Assembly: GCF_022763305.1 (NCBI RefSeq)
Contig: NZ_JALEGT010000119.1
Location: forward strand, 17,451 to 81,450
Direction of reading: 5' to 3'
DNA from: Marivita sp.
GTDB taxonomy: Bacteria; Pseudomonadota; Alphaproteobacteria; Rhodobacterales; Rhodobacteraceae
Length of the DNA stretch: 64,000 bases
How positions within the stretch are numbered: the stretch's first letter is position 1; every line of letters begins with the position of its first letter. The position numbers and the translations under genes were made by a program. Below are positions 16,769 through 26,114 of the stretch, in pieces. Below the pieces are notes generated by a model that worked only from the letters and a program-made list of their open reading frames with translations, had not been told where the DNA came from and ran no database searches.

Positions 16769-19318
16769 ATGAAAGACGCCGCGCCCAAGACGATCTACCT
16801 CAAGGACTATACGCCGTTCAGTTATGTGGTGGAGAGTGTTCACCTGACCTTTCGTCTGGCACCGACCGCCACGCGGGTGATCAGCCGGATTGCATTTGCG
16901 CCAAACCCGGACGCGACGGACCGGGCGTTCTTTCTGCACGGCGAAGAGCTTTCCCTGATCTGGGCGAAGATCGACGGGAAGGACGTGACGCCTGACCTGA
17001 CCGACGATGGGCTGCGCTGCACCGTGCCGGACAAGCCGTTCGTGTGGGAGGCCGAGGTCGAGATCAGCCCCAAGACAAATACCGCACTCGAAGGGCTGTA
17101 CATGTCGAACGACATGTATTGCACCCAATGCGAGGCGGAAGGGTTCCGCAAGATCACCTACTATCCGGACCGCCCGGACGTGATGAGCACCTTCACCGTA
17201 CGGATCGAGGGTGAAGAAAAGGTGAAGCTGTCCAATGGAAATCCGGCGGGCAGCGGCGATGGCTGGGCGGAATGGCACGATCCCTGGCCGAAACCGGCCT
17301 ATCTTTTTGCGCTGGTGGCCGGTGATCTGGTCAACCATCCCGACAGCTTCACCACCATGTCCGGCAAGAAGGTGGAGTTGAACATCTGGGTCCGCCCCGG
17401 CGACGAGAACAAATGCGCCTTCGGGATGGAAGCTCTCAAGAAATCAATGACTTGGGATGAAGAGGTTTACGGGTGCGAATACGATCTCGATATCTTCAAC
17501 ATCGTCGCCGTCGACGATTTCAACATGGGCGCGATGGAGAACAAGGGGCTCAATGTCTTCAACTCGTCCTGCGTTCTGGCCTCGCCCGAAACCTCGACCG
17601 ATGCCAATTTCGAAAGAATTGAAGCAATTATTGCACATGAATATTTCCACAACTGGACGGGCAACCGGATCACCTGCCGCGACTGGTTCCAGCTTTGCCT
17701 GAAAGAGGGGCTGACGGTGTTCCGCGATGCGCAGTTTACAGCGGATATGCGCTCGGAACCGGTGAAACGCATCAGCGACGTGATCGATCTGCGCGCGCGG
17801 CAGTTCCCCGAGGATCAGGGCCCGCTGAGCCATCCGGTGCGGCCGGAGAGTTTTCAGGAAATTAACAATTTCTACACCGCCACAGTCTACGAAAAGGGTG
17901 CCGAAGTGATCGGCATGCTTAAAACGCTGGTTGGTGACGATGCTTACAAACGTGCTCTTGATCTTTATTTTGACCGCCATGATGGTCAGGCCTGCACCAT
18001 CGAGGACTGGCTGCGCGTGTTCGAGGATGCCACGGGTCGCGACCTTGCGCAGTTCAAGCTCTGGTATTCGCAATCCGGCACCCCACGTGTGGCCGTATCG
18101 GAGGATTGGACAGACGGGGTCTATACCTTGACCTTCAAGCAGCACACACCGCCGACCCCTGGACAAGATGTGAAGGACCCCAAGGTCATTCCAATCGCGG
18201 TCGGCCTGCTCAACCCGAACGGGGACGAAGTTGTGCCGACACGTGTCCTTGAAATGACGCAGGCCGAGCAAAGCTTCAGCTTCGAAGGTCTGGCCAGCAA
18301 ACCTGTCCCGTCGATCCTGCGTGGGTTCTCTGCCCCGATCGTCCTAGAGCGTACGGTGGGCCGCGAGGAACGCGCGTTTCTGCTGGCGCATGACACCGAC
18401 GCGTTCAATCGCTGGGAATCGAACCGCAACCTCGCACGTGACTGTCTGGTGTCGATGATCTGCGATGGCGCTGAACCGGACATGGCCTGGCTTGACGGGC
18501 TGGAACGCGTGATCCGCGACGCCGACCTTGATCCAGCGTTCCGCGCACTGATGCTGGCCCTGCCGACCCAGTCGGAAATGGCGCAGGTGCTGTTCGATCT
18601 GGGAACAACACCTGACCCGGACGCAATCTGGCAGGCGTCGGAGAATCTTCGCGGCCATATGGCGGAAGCGTGGAAAGGCGTCCTGCCCGATCTCAGAGCC
18701 TCCGTCGCAGTCGATGCCCCCTACCAGCCGGATGCGGAGCAATCAGGCAAACGGTCGCTGGGCGCAGCGCTTCTGTCTCTGCAGACCCGGCTTGACGGCG
18801 GTGCGGCGGCACAGGCGCAGTACGACGCCGCCGACAACATGACCCTGCAATTGTCAGCCCTGTCGCAGCTGATCTCGGCAGGCGCCGGGGACGCCGCGGT
18901 AAAGGCCTTCGAAAATCAATGGCACCATGACCGGCTGGTGATGGACAAGTGGTTCGGACTTCAGGTCGGGATGGCAAAACCAGATGTCGCCGTGGAGGTG
19001 GCGGAAGGTCTGGTGCAACACAAGGCCTTCGATATGGGCAATCCCAACCGGTTCCGCGCGGTCATGGGCGGTTTTGCGATGAACCATGCGGGATTCCATC
19101 GAAAGGATGGCGCAGGCTATGCGTTCCTTGCCGACTGGCTGATCAGGCTTGATGACAAGAACCCGCAGACGACGGCGCGCATGTGTTCGGTGTTCCAGAC
19201 GTGGAAACGCTACGATGCCGACCGCCAGGCTTTGATCCGGGCGCAGCTTGAGCGGATCAAGGCCAAACCGAAGCTGAGCCGGGACACGGACGAAATGGTA
19301 AGCCGCATTCTGGGATAA
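16769..19318 (+). CDS. pepN: Aminopeptidase N (M1 family)
   Basis: 849 aa, close to the E. coli length. Zinc metallo-aminopeptidase removing N-terminal residues from peptides in the cytoplasm. Exopeptidase motif GAMEN at 254-258, zinc site HEYFHNW (His290, His294) with the third ligand Glu313 in KEGLT; catalytic Glu291. N-terminal beta domain (YTPFSYVVESVHLTF) and C-terminal helical array are both present. No signal peptide. Divergent from the photolyase gene across a 134-bp gap. Confidence 0.96.
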   Translation: MKDAAPKTIYLKDYTPFSYVVESVHLTFRLAPTATRVISRIAFAPNPDATDRAFFLHGEELSLIWAKIDGKDVTPDLTDDGLRCTVPDKPFVWEAEVEISPKTNTALEGLYMSNDMYCTQCEAEGFRKITYYPDRPDVMSTFTVRIEGEEKVKLSNGNPAGSGDGWAEWHDPWPKPAYLFALVAGDLVNHPDSFTTMSGKKVELNIWVRPGDENKCAFGMEALKKSMTWDEEVYGCEYDLDIFNIVAVDDFNMGAMENKGLNVFNSSCVLASPETSTDANFERIEAIIAHEYFHNWTGNRITCRDWFQLCLKEGLTVFRDAQFTADMRSEPVKRISDVIDLRARQFPEDQGPLSHPVRPESFQEINNFYTATVYEKGAEVIGMLKTLVGDDAYKRALDLYFDRHDGQACTIEDWLRVFEDATGRDLAQFKLWYSQSGTPRVAVSEDWTDGVYTLTFKQHTPPTPGQDVKDPKVIPIAVGLLNPNGDEVVPTRVLEMTQAEQSFSFEGLASKPVPSILRGFSAPIVLERTVGREERAFLLAHDTDAFNRWESNRNLARDCLVSMICDGAEPDMAWLDGLERVIRDADLDPAFRALMLALPTQSEMAQVLFDLGTTPDPDAIWQASENLRGHMAEAWKGVLPDLRASVAVDAPYQPDAEQSGKRSLGAALLSLQTRLDGGAAAQAQYDAADNMTLQLSALSQLISAGAGDAAVKAFENQWHHDRLVMDKWFGLQVGMAKPDVAVEVAEGLVQHKAFDMGNPNRFRAVMGGFAMNHAGFHRKDGAGYAFLADWLIRLDDKNPQTTARMCSVFQTWKRYDADRQALIRAQLERIKAKPKLSRDTDEMVSRILG

Positions 19319-19519
19319 GCGCAGAGCGCTCTCTTGCGGTGCGAATACTTTGAAAAATAATCGCCCTGCCATGGAACCGGCGGGGCTTTGCCGACGTTCA
19401 CGTGCAAATGGCGTGACATTGCGCATCTCGCCCGATGTCGCAGTTTCGACTTGCCTCGCGGCACAGGATGTCCTGCGCTTGTCACGCCATTGTCACGCTG
19501 CTCTGTCAGGAGAGGCCGC

Positions 19520-20380
19520 ATGAAAGATCGCATTGACCCGCTGATCGAGGACCGCGCGCCTTGGTTGTTTCGCCCGACGCTGACCGCCAGATTGGCGCGT
19601 CCGGTATTGAACCGTCTGCTGGGCTATGACCGGACGGTCGCGCTGGCCGAGGAGGTCGCGCATCTGAGTTCCGCTGACATCATGACGACCATGGCAGACC
19701 TTCTGGCGCGCGATGTCGCGGTGTCGGGGTTGGGCCACCTGCCCGCCCATGGCCCTGCCCTGATTGTCGCCAACCATCCAACGGGCATTGCAGACGGCAT
19801 TATCCTGCACTCGGTGCTAGGCTCGGTCCGAAGCGATGCGTATTTTTTTGCGAATCACGACATCCTGAAAGTCCTGCCGCAGATGGCCGACATGATCGCC
19901 CCCGTGGAATGGCGCAAGGAACGGCGCAGCCATGGCAAAACGCGGGGCACGATGGTGTTTGCGCGGCAGGCCGTGAAGGATGGACGCCTCGGCGTGATCT
20001 TCCCCTCCGGACGGCTGGCGAAACGTCGCGGCGCGCGGCTTCATGAACGTCCATGGATGGCCTCGGCCGCAATGCTGGCGCGCAAGTTTGAACTGCCGGT
20101 GATCCCTATCCATCTGCAGGCACGCAATTCCGCGCTGTTCTACCTGTTCGACGCGATCCACCCGACGCTGCGCGACATCACCCTGTTCCACGAGACGCTG
20201 AACAAGGATCGGCAGCCGTTTGAAATTCGCGTTGGGGAACCAATTTCACCCAAGGCCCTGCCCGAGAATTCCGACGAGGGGATCGCGTTGCTCCGCCGGG
20301 CCACCCTCGCCTTGGGCGAACCCCGAAAACAGGGTGTCTCGCTGCTGGATGCCACGCGGTTTCCGGCGCGGCGCGCCTAG
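19520..20380 (+). CDS. PlsC-like lysophospholipid/glycerophosphate acyltransferase
   Basis: 286 aa. Acyltransferase domain: block I VANHPTGIADGIIL (His and Asp of the catalytic pair), block III-like VIFPSGRLAKRRG and block IV-like LPVIPIHLQARNS. Such enzymes transfer an acyl chain to lysophospholipid or a related acceptor at the inner membrane. Start ATG 19520 is 8-10 nt after CAGGAGAGG. Ends three bases past the opposite-strand transglycosylase stop, so the two genes overlap tail to tail by 4 nt. Which acceptor is used is not clear from sequence. Confidence 0.82.
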   Translation: MKDRIDPLIEDRAPWLFRPTLTARLARPVLNRLLGYDRTVALAEEVAHLSSADIMTTMADLLARDVAVSGLGHLPAHGPALIVANHPTGIADGIILHSVLGSVRSDAYFFANHDILKVLPQMADMIAPVEWRKERRSHGKTRGTMVFARQAVKDGRLGVIFPSGRLAKRRGARLHERPWMASAAMLARKFELPVIPIHLQARNSALFYLFDAIHPTLRDITLFHETLNKDRQPFEIRVGEPISPKALPENSDEGIALLRRATLALGEPRKQGVSLLDATRFPARRA

Positions 20381-21096
20381 AACCCGCGGGTCGATACGAC
20401 CCCGTCCCACGGCGAGCGAACCGGGCGCGCTACTGGCCGCAAGGACCGAGACAGCCCTGCGCAGTAAGGCTGCGCGCGTGTCCAGGCCATCATGTCAGTG
20501 CGTTTCGACCGGCTGTGGAACGGGCCCCAATCCGCCGCCACACCGCGCATGCCATAAGACACCACACCGTCCCGCGGGACAGTCACGGCCATGATGCGCA
20601 GCGCACATTGCAAATTCGCATCCCCGCTTTTCAAGGCATCGCGGGACGCGGCCTTGCAGCCGTAACCACGTGCTGTGGCTGGCAGGATCTGAAGCAGTCC
20701 ATACCACTTGCCGCCCCCGCCCACGGCGGCCGGGCGATAGGTGCTTTCATGTTTGGCAAGTGCCGACAAGAGACCGATCCAGAACGCCTCGCGCGCGCCG
20801 GTATCGTTTGTGGCGTAGGCCGGGCACCAGTCGCCAATATCCTTGGGCACGGTGCGGGGCAGCACGCTGGCATGGCTGCGCAGAGCGGTCAAAGCGGCCC
20901 GTGACCAACGATCGCCCTCGCTCCGATGGCTCCAGCGCATGTCGGGAAGCGGTGTGTAGGTGCGCGCCACCGGTCGCAGCGACACGGTCAGCGCATTGGT
21001 TGATGTCGCATCAACCATTGTGGCAGGCGTTGCGGAAACGGCTCCTGCGAGACCAAGCACAAACACCGCCACGCCTATGATCCCCCAGCGTGACAT
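20377..21096 (-). CDS. Exported lytic transglycosylase-like protein (SLT fold)
   Basis: 239 aa. Signal peptide or anchor at MSRWGIIGVAVFVLGLAGAV; the catalytic-domain motifs follow: LSALAKHESTYRPAAVG (catalytic Glu of ALAKHEST), GKWYGLLQILPATARGYGC and a C-terminal NLQCALRIMAV region. Cleaves peptidoglycan strands with 1,6-anhydro product formation in this family. Two cysteine pairs (WCPAY, GYGCKA, LQCAL, PYCAG) may form periplasmic disulfides. Start at 21096 is chosen because it opens the signal sequence; the frame extends upstream without features. Confidence 0.85.
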   Translation of the reverse strand: MSRWGIIGVAVFVLGLAGAVSATPATMVDATSTNALTVSLRPVARTYTPLPDMRWSHRSEGDRWSRAALTALRSHASVLPRTVPKDIGDWCPAYATNDTGAREAFWIGLLSALAKHESTYRPAAVGGGGKWYGLLQILPATARGYGCKAASRDALKSGDANLQCALRIMAVTVPRDGVVSYGMRGVAADWGPFHSRSKRTDMMAWTRAQPYCAGLSRSLRPVARPVRSPWDGVVSTRGF

Positions 21097-21336
21097 CAGA
21101 ACTGCTTTTCCGATTTTTCCCGAAAAATCAAGAAAAACGAGACAGCAGCCCGTTCCTGAGCGGGTTTCCGCGATTCTTAGCCTGAAAGAGCCGGTTTTCG
21201 CCGAAATGGCCGACACGCCCCCGGAATACCCAGACGAATTCGTTTTGCCGCCCGATTTGCGACATGTTCTTCCGACACTCTGGGTTGAACACTGCTGCTC
21301 TTTCGGCTTCAGCCGGACACCGCGAAGGCCCAGGAA

Positions 21337-22539
21337 ATGACCGTCTTGAACAATCTCACCAGTCTGATCCGAAAGGCGCGCGATGGGTCTTCGGCATCTG
21401 CGCCCAAAGGCAAACTGCTGAACATCGAGGCGCTTGGCCCCTCGACGCGGAGCACTCTTCCGGTCCGTGCTCGAAGCGAAGAGGAAGAGGTCCATCACGC
21501 CCTATTCGAAGCCGGTTTGTATCTTGCACGGCAGGATGCCTGGGCAACCCTGGGTGCGCGCATTCGCGAAGCGGATGCCGCCCGCGCGCTCACTCCCGGA
21601 GGTGTCCCCGAAGCCGAGATCCTCGCGGAAGGGGCGCGGGCCGATGCCGTCACGGCGGCGGGTCGCGCGGTCACGGCGGGGGATGAATTGGGCGCCGCGT
21701 CAATCATGAACGACATGCAACTCGTCCTCGAAGAAACCCCGCAGGATCATGGCGTGGCCTATGTGGTGGCCATGGCGCATGTGGATATCGGCTGGGCCTG
21801 GCGCGGCGAAGGCTGGCGGCAGGACATTCCGGCCGCGCATCGCGCCGCGTTCTTCCGGCATTTCCGCAGCGCCGCCGACCTGATCGACCCCTATGATCCG
21901 TTCGAGCTGGATTCGCCCATGCTTGCCTCGGTCCGGTGCGCGTTGCTGGCGGCCGAGACCCAGCCGCGCAGCCGTGCCAGCGACGATTATGAAGACCTGA
22001 TCGACCTCGCTCCCGGCGTATCCAAGTTCATGCGCGCGCTTGGCAATCACATGCTGCCGCGCTGGTTCGGGAGCTACGAGCGGCTTGACCACGAGGCGCG
22101 ACGCACGATGGAGCGCACCACCGATGTCTGGGGCAAAGGGGGATACGCCTGGACTTATTTCGACGCGCTGAACGTCGACAACGAGGCCTTCGCCCTGCTG
22201 GACGCCGACCTTTTCTGCGCGGGTCTGAAGGATATCCTGGATCGATGCGGCGACCAGCATGTTGTGAACACCTTTGCCGCCTTCACCGGAAGCGCGCTTG
22301 AGCCCGACGGCGTCAACCGGGAGGCACGGGACCGTATCGCGGATTGTTTCGACTGGATCGTGACGGAGCATCTGCGCGAGATACACCCGCGCATCTGGTA
22401 CGCAGCCAAAGGTGTCTGGGCCTCGCGTCTGGAAGACCCGGATCGGCTGGCGAAGGGCCGGCAACGGGCGACTGCAGCACTGGATCGGCACGCCCGCGGT
22501 CTTCCGCCCGTCACCGCGCCACGGCGTCCCGACGCCTGA
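21337..22539 (+). CDS. Conserved hypothetical protein upstream of gatB
   Basis: 400 aa, cytoplasmic, no membrane helix or signal peptide. I do not recognise a named domain. It is rich in Ala, Asp, Arg and Trp and looks mostly helical (for example RARSEEEEVHHALFEAGLYL, VDIGWAWRGEGW, RHFRSAADLIDPYDPFELD, AAKGVWASRL). The spacing of helices would be compatible with a tetratricopeptide-like solenoid, but no clean repeat is visible. It precedes gatB by 84 bp on the same strand. Codon use resembles the neighbours, so it is a resident gene. Confidence 0.7.
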   Translation: MTVLNNLTSLIRKARDGSSASAPKGKLLNIEALGPSTRSTLPVRARSEEEEVHHALFEAGLYLARQDAWATLGARIREADAARALTPGGVPEAEILAEGARADAVTAAGRAVTAGDELGAASIMNDMQLVLEETPQDHGVAYVVAMAHVDIGWAWRGEGWRQDIPAAHRAAFFRHFRSAADLIDPYDPFELDSPMLASVRCALLAAETQPRSRASDDYEDLIDLAPGVSKFMRALGNHMLPRWFGSYERLDHEARRTMERTTDVWGKGGYAWTYFDALNVDNEAFALLDADLFCAGLKDILDRCGDQHVVNTFAAFTGSALEPDGVNREARDRIADCFDWIVTEHLREIHPRIWYAAKGVWASRLEDPDRLAKGRQRATAALDRHARGLPPVTAPRRPDA

Positions 22540-22623
22540 CCTGCCGGAAACCCGGCACGGCCCCCTTGCCCCCTGTCCGCCTCTGGCGTATTCCACCGGG
22601 CGTTCACGCCAAGAGGAATTGCC

Positions 22624-24138
22624 ATGCTGGACCTGACCTTCGAAGCCCCGAAACCCAAGGTGATCGCCGGCGCCAAGCATGACTGGGAACTGGTCATCGG
22701 GATGGAGGTGCACGCACAGATCGCCTCCAAGGCCAAGCTGTTCTCGGGCGCGTCGACGCAATTCGGGGCAGAGCCGAACTCGAACGTGGCCTTCGTGGAC
22801 GCGGCCATGCCGGGGATGCTGCCGGTCATCAACGAGTTCTGCGTGGAACAGGCAGTGCGCACCGGGTTGGGCCTCAAGGCCCAGATCAACCTCGTAAGTG
22901 CTTTTGATCGCAAGAATTATTTCTACCCCGACCTGCCGCAGGGCTACCAGATCAGCCAGCTTTACCATCCCATCGTGGGCGAAGGCGAAGTGATCGTGGA
23001 CATGGAACCGGGCATCGCGCGGCGCGTGCGGATCGAGCGCATCCATATCGAACAGGACGCGGGCAAGTCGATCCATGACATGGATCCGGCGATGAGTTTC
23101 GTGGACCTGAACCGGACGGGTGTGGCGCTGATGGAGATTGTCAGCCGTCCGGACATTCGCGGGCCGGAAGAGGCGGCGGCCTATGTGGGCAAGCTGCGGC
23201 AGATCCTGCGGTATCTGGGGACGTGCGACGGAAACATGCAGAACGGCAACCTGCGGGCGGACGTGAACGTGTCGGTCTGCCGTCCCGGCCAGTACGAGAA
23301 GTATCAGGAAACACAGGATTTTTCCCATCTCGGCACACGCTGCGAGATCAAGAATATGAACTCCATGCGTTTCATCCAGATGGCGATCGACTACGAGGCG
23401 CGGCGTCAGATCGGGATTCTGGAGGCCGGTGGGTCGATCGACCAGGAGACGCGGCTCTATGATCCGGATAAAAATGAAACAAGATCAATGCGTTCCAAGG
23501 AAGAGGCGCATGATTATCGGTATTTCCCGTGCCCGGATCTGCTGCCTCTGGAAATCGAACAGGCCTGGGTGGACGACATCGCGGCGTCCTTGCCCGAGCT
23601 TCCGGACGAGAAAAAAGCGCGCTTTGTCAATGAGTTCGGCCTGTCAGAGTATGACGCGGGCGTGCTGACGGCGGACACGGCGAACGCCGGGTATTTCGAA
23701 AACGTGGTCGCGGCGTGCGGGGATGGCAAGCTGGCGGCGAACTGGGTGATCAACGAGTTGTTCGGGCGGTTGAAAAAAGAGGATCACGACATCACGGAAA
23801 GCCCGGTGTCGCCTGCGCAACTGGCTGGAATCATTACACTAATCAAGTCGGGTGACATCTCGGGCAAGATCGCGAAGGACCTCTTTGAGATCGTCTACAC
23901 CGAAGGGGGCGACCCGGCGGAGATTGTAGACGCGCGGGGGATGAAGCAGGTCACGGATACGGGGGCCATCGAGAAAGCGGTGGACGAGATCATCGCGGCG
24001 AACCCGGCGCAGGTGGAAAAAGCCCAGCAAAATCCGAAGCTTGCGGGATGGTTCGTAGGTCAGGTGATGAAGGCCACGGGCGGCAAGGCCAACCCGGCGG
24101 CGGTCAACCAGATCGTGACGGCGAAGCTGGGGTTGTAA
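22624..24138 (+). CDS. gatB: Asp-tRNA(Asn)/Glu-tRNA(Gln) amidotransferase subunit B
   Basis: 504 aa, normal family length. GatB binds tRNA and, with GatA and GatC, converts misacylated Glu-tRNA(Gln) or Asp-tRNA(Asn) to the amide form. Visible motifs: [81 protein letters not shown], and the C-terminal YqeY-like helical tail ([37 protein letters not shown]). Start preceded by AGAGGAATTGCC. gatA and gatC are not here. Followed by a clear terminator. Confidence 0.97.
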   Translation: MLDLTFEAPKPKVIAGAKHDWELVIGMEVHAQIASKAKLFSGASTQFGAEPNSNVAFVDAAMPGMLPVINEFCVEQAVRTGLGLKAQINLVSAFDRKNYFYPDLPQGYQISQLYHPIVGEGEVIVDMEPGIARRVRIERIHIEQDAGKSIHDMDPAMSFVDLNRTGVALMEIVSRPDIRGPEEAAAYVGKLRQILRYLGTCDGNMQNGNLRADVNVSVCRPGQYEKYQETQDFSHLGTRCEIKNMNSMRFIQMAIDYEARRQIGILEAGGSIDQETRLYDPDKNETRSMRSKEEAHDYRYFPCPDLLPLEIEQAWVDDIAASLPELPDEKKARFVNEFGLSEYDAGVLTADTANAGYFENVVAACGDGKLAANWVINELFGRLKKEDHDITESPVSPAQLAGIITLIKSGDISGKIAKDLFEIVYTEGGDPAEIVDARGMKQVTDTGAIEKAVDEIIAANPAQVEKAQQNPKLAGWFVGQVMKATGGKANPAAVNQIVTAKLGL

Positions 24139-24160
24139 AGCGCCGAAAAACTGGGCGTTT

Positions 24161-24296
24161 GTACGGTTCACGGGGTCGAACCGTACGGCCCAGAGAGGAA
24201 AAACGGGCCATTTCGGCCCGTTTTTGCGTTTTCGGGGGGTCTTGGGGGTGAACCGTACGGAACGTGTGCGCGAAGCTTACGGTTGATCCGTACGGT
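24161..24296. repeat. CCGTACGG palindrome cluster
   Basis: The 8-bp palindrome CCGTACGG occurs three times (24181-24188, 24253-24260, 24288-24295), and GTACGGTTC at 24161-24169 is the inverse of GAACCGTAC at 24178-24186, forming a 9-bp stem with an 8-nt loop. ACCGTACGG (24252-24260) can pair with CCGTACGGT (24288-24296). The cluster fills the gap between the convergent gatB and 59-aa genes and encloses the gatB terminator. Confidence 0.7.
24199..24225 (+). terminator. Rho-independent terminator after gatB
   Basis: Perfect 11-bp stem AAAAACGGGCC / GGCCCGTTTTT with a 5-nt loop, ending in a T-run. Located 61 bp after the gatB stop. The symmetric A and T runs would let it work on both strands, serving the convergent small gene as well. 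Confidence 0.9.
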
Positions 24297-24475
24297 CAGT
24301 GCCTTTGGGCGACCATCGTGCAGTAAAGCGCGGTCGCGATCTGCGCGACGGTCTCTTTTTCGATCACGCCAAAGCACCCTGCCCCATAGGCAAGGGCCAG
24401 TCCGGCATAGGTCACGCGGTGGCACCAGATGGTGCAGATGAGGGTCGTCAAAATCGTCTTCAGTTGGTTCAGCAT
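24296..24475 (-). CDS. 59-aa putative small membrane protein
   Basis: From ATG 24475, with GTGGAG about 8 nt upstream, to the TGA at 24296. One likely membrane segment covers about residues 5-35 (LKTILTTLICTIWCHRVTY, then AGLALAYGAGCFGVIE), with three cysteines. The longer frame to 24613 reads into the divergent gene's control region and is less plausible. Divergently arranged with the HTH protein at 24617, which could regulate it. Not recognised. Confidence 0.5.
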   Translation of the reverse strand: MLNQLKTILTTLICTIWCHRVTYAGLALAYGAGCFGVIEKETVAQIATALYCTMVAQRH

Positions 24476-24616
24476 TTTCGTCACTCCACGAAAGGTTGAA
24501 CCGGGCCCGGTGTCGGTTACAGTGCCGACAGGAATAGGATCGCAGAGGCGGCGATGAAAATCGGTGACTTTGGGTGGGCCTTGGGTGGACAGGCAAGACG
24601 TAAAAAGTGACATCGA

Positions 24617-25912
24617 GTGACATCTGACTGGGTAGACTTCGGCAAAGCGGTGCGGATGGCGCGCACGGCGAAAGGCATGACGCTGGAAATGCTGGCGTAT
24701 GAGGCGTTGGGGAATCAGGACCGCAAAAGCTATGTCAGCGCGGTCGAAAAAGGCCGAAAACGTCTTTCCGCCCTCACCGTTCAGAAATTCGCAACCTTTT
24801 TGGACTTAGATGATCCCGTCGTCGCGCGGCTTGTGACCGGGGCAGCCGATGAAGACGAACCGATCACGCAAGTCGAGGTGAACGCGGATGCGATTGCAAA
24901 AGAACTGGAGGAGGTGCGCAAGACCCTGAAACTGTCAGAGGCACTGGCGGTGTCGCTGGCCTATGAATTCGCCGAAGGCAACCCGACCGACCTGACCAGC
25001 GCGTTGAACGAATTGCGCCGCGCGTTCGAGGTGGCGGCAAAACAGCCGACAACCGGCAATCTGGATGCCGATGTGAACGCGGTGCTGGAGGAAGTGCGTC
25101 GGCTGAATGCCGATGATCGGATGGAGGAGGCCAAAGAGGCGTTGCGGGAGGCGCTGGAGCGCAAGCGCGCGCAGCAGGAGCAGGTTGCGGCAGAGGTTTC
25201 GGCCCTGATCCGGTCAGGCATCGATCAGGCGGTGCTGATGCGCGATGTCGAAGAGGCGGCGCGGCTGGTGGTGGAGCAGGTCGAGGCGGAAACGCCGGAT
25301 GTGGCGGAGCGGTTTGAAGCGCTCCGCGATGCGCAGGACGAATGGTATGAACGCGGGCGGGATCAGGGATTGGCGTTCGATCTGGAGGTCAGCATCGCGG
25401 TTGCGCAAATCTGTTTGGATCGCGCAACTGATACTGATGAGCGCGGATCAGCGTTAAACGACGCTGGGATTGTGCTGTGGACCCTTGGGGAGCGCGAAAG
25501 CGGGACCGCTCGGTTGGAGGAGGCGGTGGCGACCAATCGCGCGGCGTTGGAGGAACGTACGCGGGAGCGGGTGCCGCTGGACTGGGCCATGACGCAGAAC
25601 AATCTGGGCAATGCGCTGCGAGCCCTAGGCGCGCGCGAAAGCGGGACGGCGCGGTTGGAGGAGGCGGTAGCGGCCTTTCGCGCGGCGTTGGAGGAACGCA
25701 CGCGTGAGCGGGTGCAGTTTCTATGGGCCTTAACGACGGAGAACCTTGGGTTGGCGTATGAGGCACTCTTCGACAAGACGGGGGATCTTGCGAAGTTGGA
25801 GGAGGCGATTGCCTTGGTGCGGGCGGCGCGGGAGGTGTATGATGAGGCCTGGGCGTCGTTTTACATTGAGACCTCAGATGGGATTTTGGCACGGCTGGAG
25901 GCGAAGATTTGA
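24617..25912 (+). CDS. HTH (XRE-type) protein with coiled coil and TPR-like repeats
   Basis: 431 aa, GTG start at 24617. Residues about 8-65 form a Cro/C1-like helix-turn-helix (FGKAVRMARTAKGMTLEMLA, then SYVSAVEKGRKRLSALTVQKFATF). Residues about 85-240 are a long charged coiled coil (EELEEVRKTLKLSEALAVSL, EEAKEALREALERKRAQQEQ). From about 255 TPR-like helices begin, with two near-identical 47-residue units starting at Glu294 and Glu341 (ESGTARLEEAVA...RAALEERTRERV). Such repeat units recur in Rhodobacterales TPR proteins. A DNA-binding head joined to a protein-interaction array suggests a regulator responding to a partner. The ribosome-binding site is weak, so an ATG at 24656 is a possible alternative start, but it would cut the HTH. 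Confidence 0.8.
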   Translation: MTSDWVDFGKAVRMARTAKGMTLEMLAYEALGNQDRKSYVSAVEKGRKRLSALTVQKFATFLDLDDPVVARLVTGAADEDEPITQVEVNADAIAKELEEVRKTLKLSEALAVSLAYEFAEGNPTDLTSALNELRRAFEVAAKQPTTGNLDADVNAVLEEVRRLNADDRMEEAKEALREALERKRAQQEQVAAEVSALIRSGIDQAVLMRDVEEAARLVVEQVEAETPDVAERFEALRDAQDEWYERGRDQGLAFDLEVSIAVAQICLDRATDTDERGSALNDAGIVLWTLGERESGTARLEEAVATNRAALEERTRERVPLDWAMTQNNLGNALRALGARESGTARLEEAVAAFRAALEERTRERVQFLWALTTENLGLAYEALFDKTGDLAKLEEAIALVRAAREVYDEAWASFYIETSDGILARLEAKI

Positions 25913-25991
25913 GGGTTTGGGTGTTTGGGTGCGTATGTTGGGGCTGGTGGGTGCCGGGCTGAGGACTGGCCTACAGGTGTTGCGATGGGGT

Positions 25992-26055
25992 GGTGCGTGC
26001 GAGCACGCACCCTACGGGGGGCTTTGGAGTGGTGTGTCACCACGCAGCCTACGGG
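25992..26055. repeat. Hairpins followed by CCTACGGG (two copies)
   Basis: Two adjacent hairpins with the same suffix: GGTGCGTGC/GCACGCACC (25992-26011) followed by CCTACGGG (26011-26018), and GTGGTG/CACCAC (26029-26043) followed by CCTACGGG (26048-26055). Related copies occur at 26567 and 27614. The 25913-26114 gap also contains other GTGGG-type near repeats but no gene. Confidence 0.65.
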
Positions 26056-26114
26056 CTGGTCTCTGGCGGCGGGCTTGGGTATGACAGCCGAGGGTCTGTG
26101 AAGAGGCGGTGCGC

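Noticed and set aside
21700..23328. 542-codon minus-strand frame opposite the hypothetical gene and gatB
   Set aside because: Antisense to gatB, which is unambiguous; a product of third-position GC bias.
24296..25912. Toxin-antitoxin pair (59-aa membrane protein plus HTH protein)
   Set aside because: The HTH protein is too large and the genes are divergent rather than co-transcribed; only a weak regulatory link is proposed.
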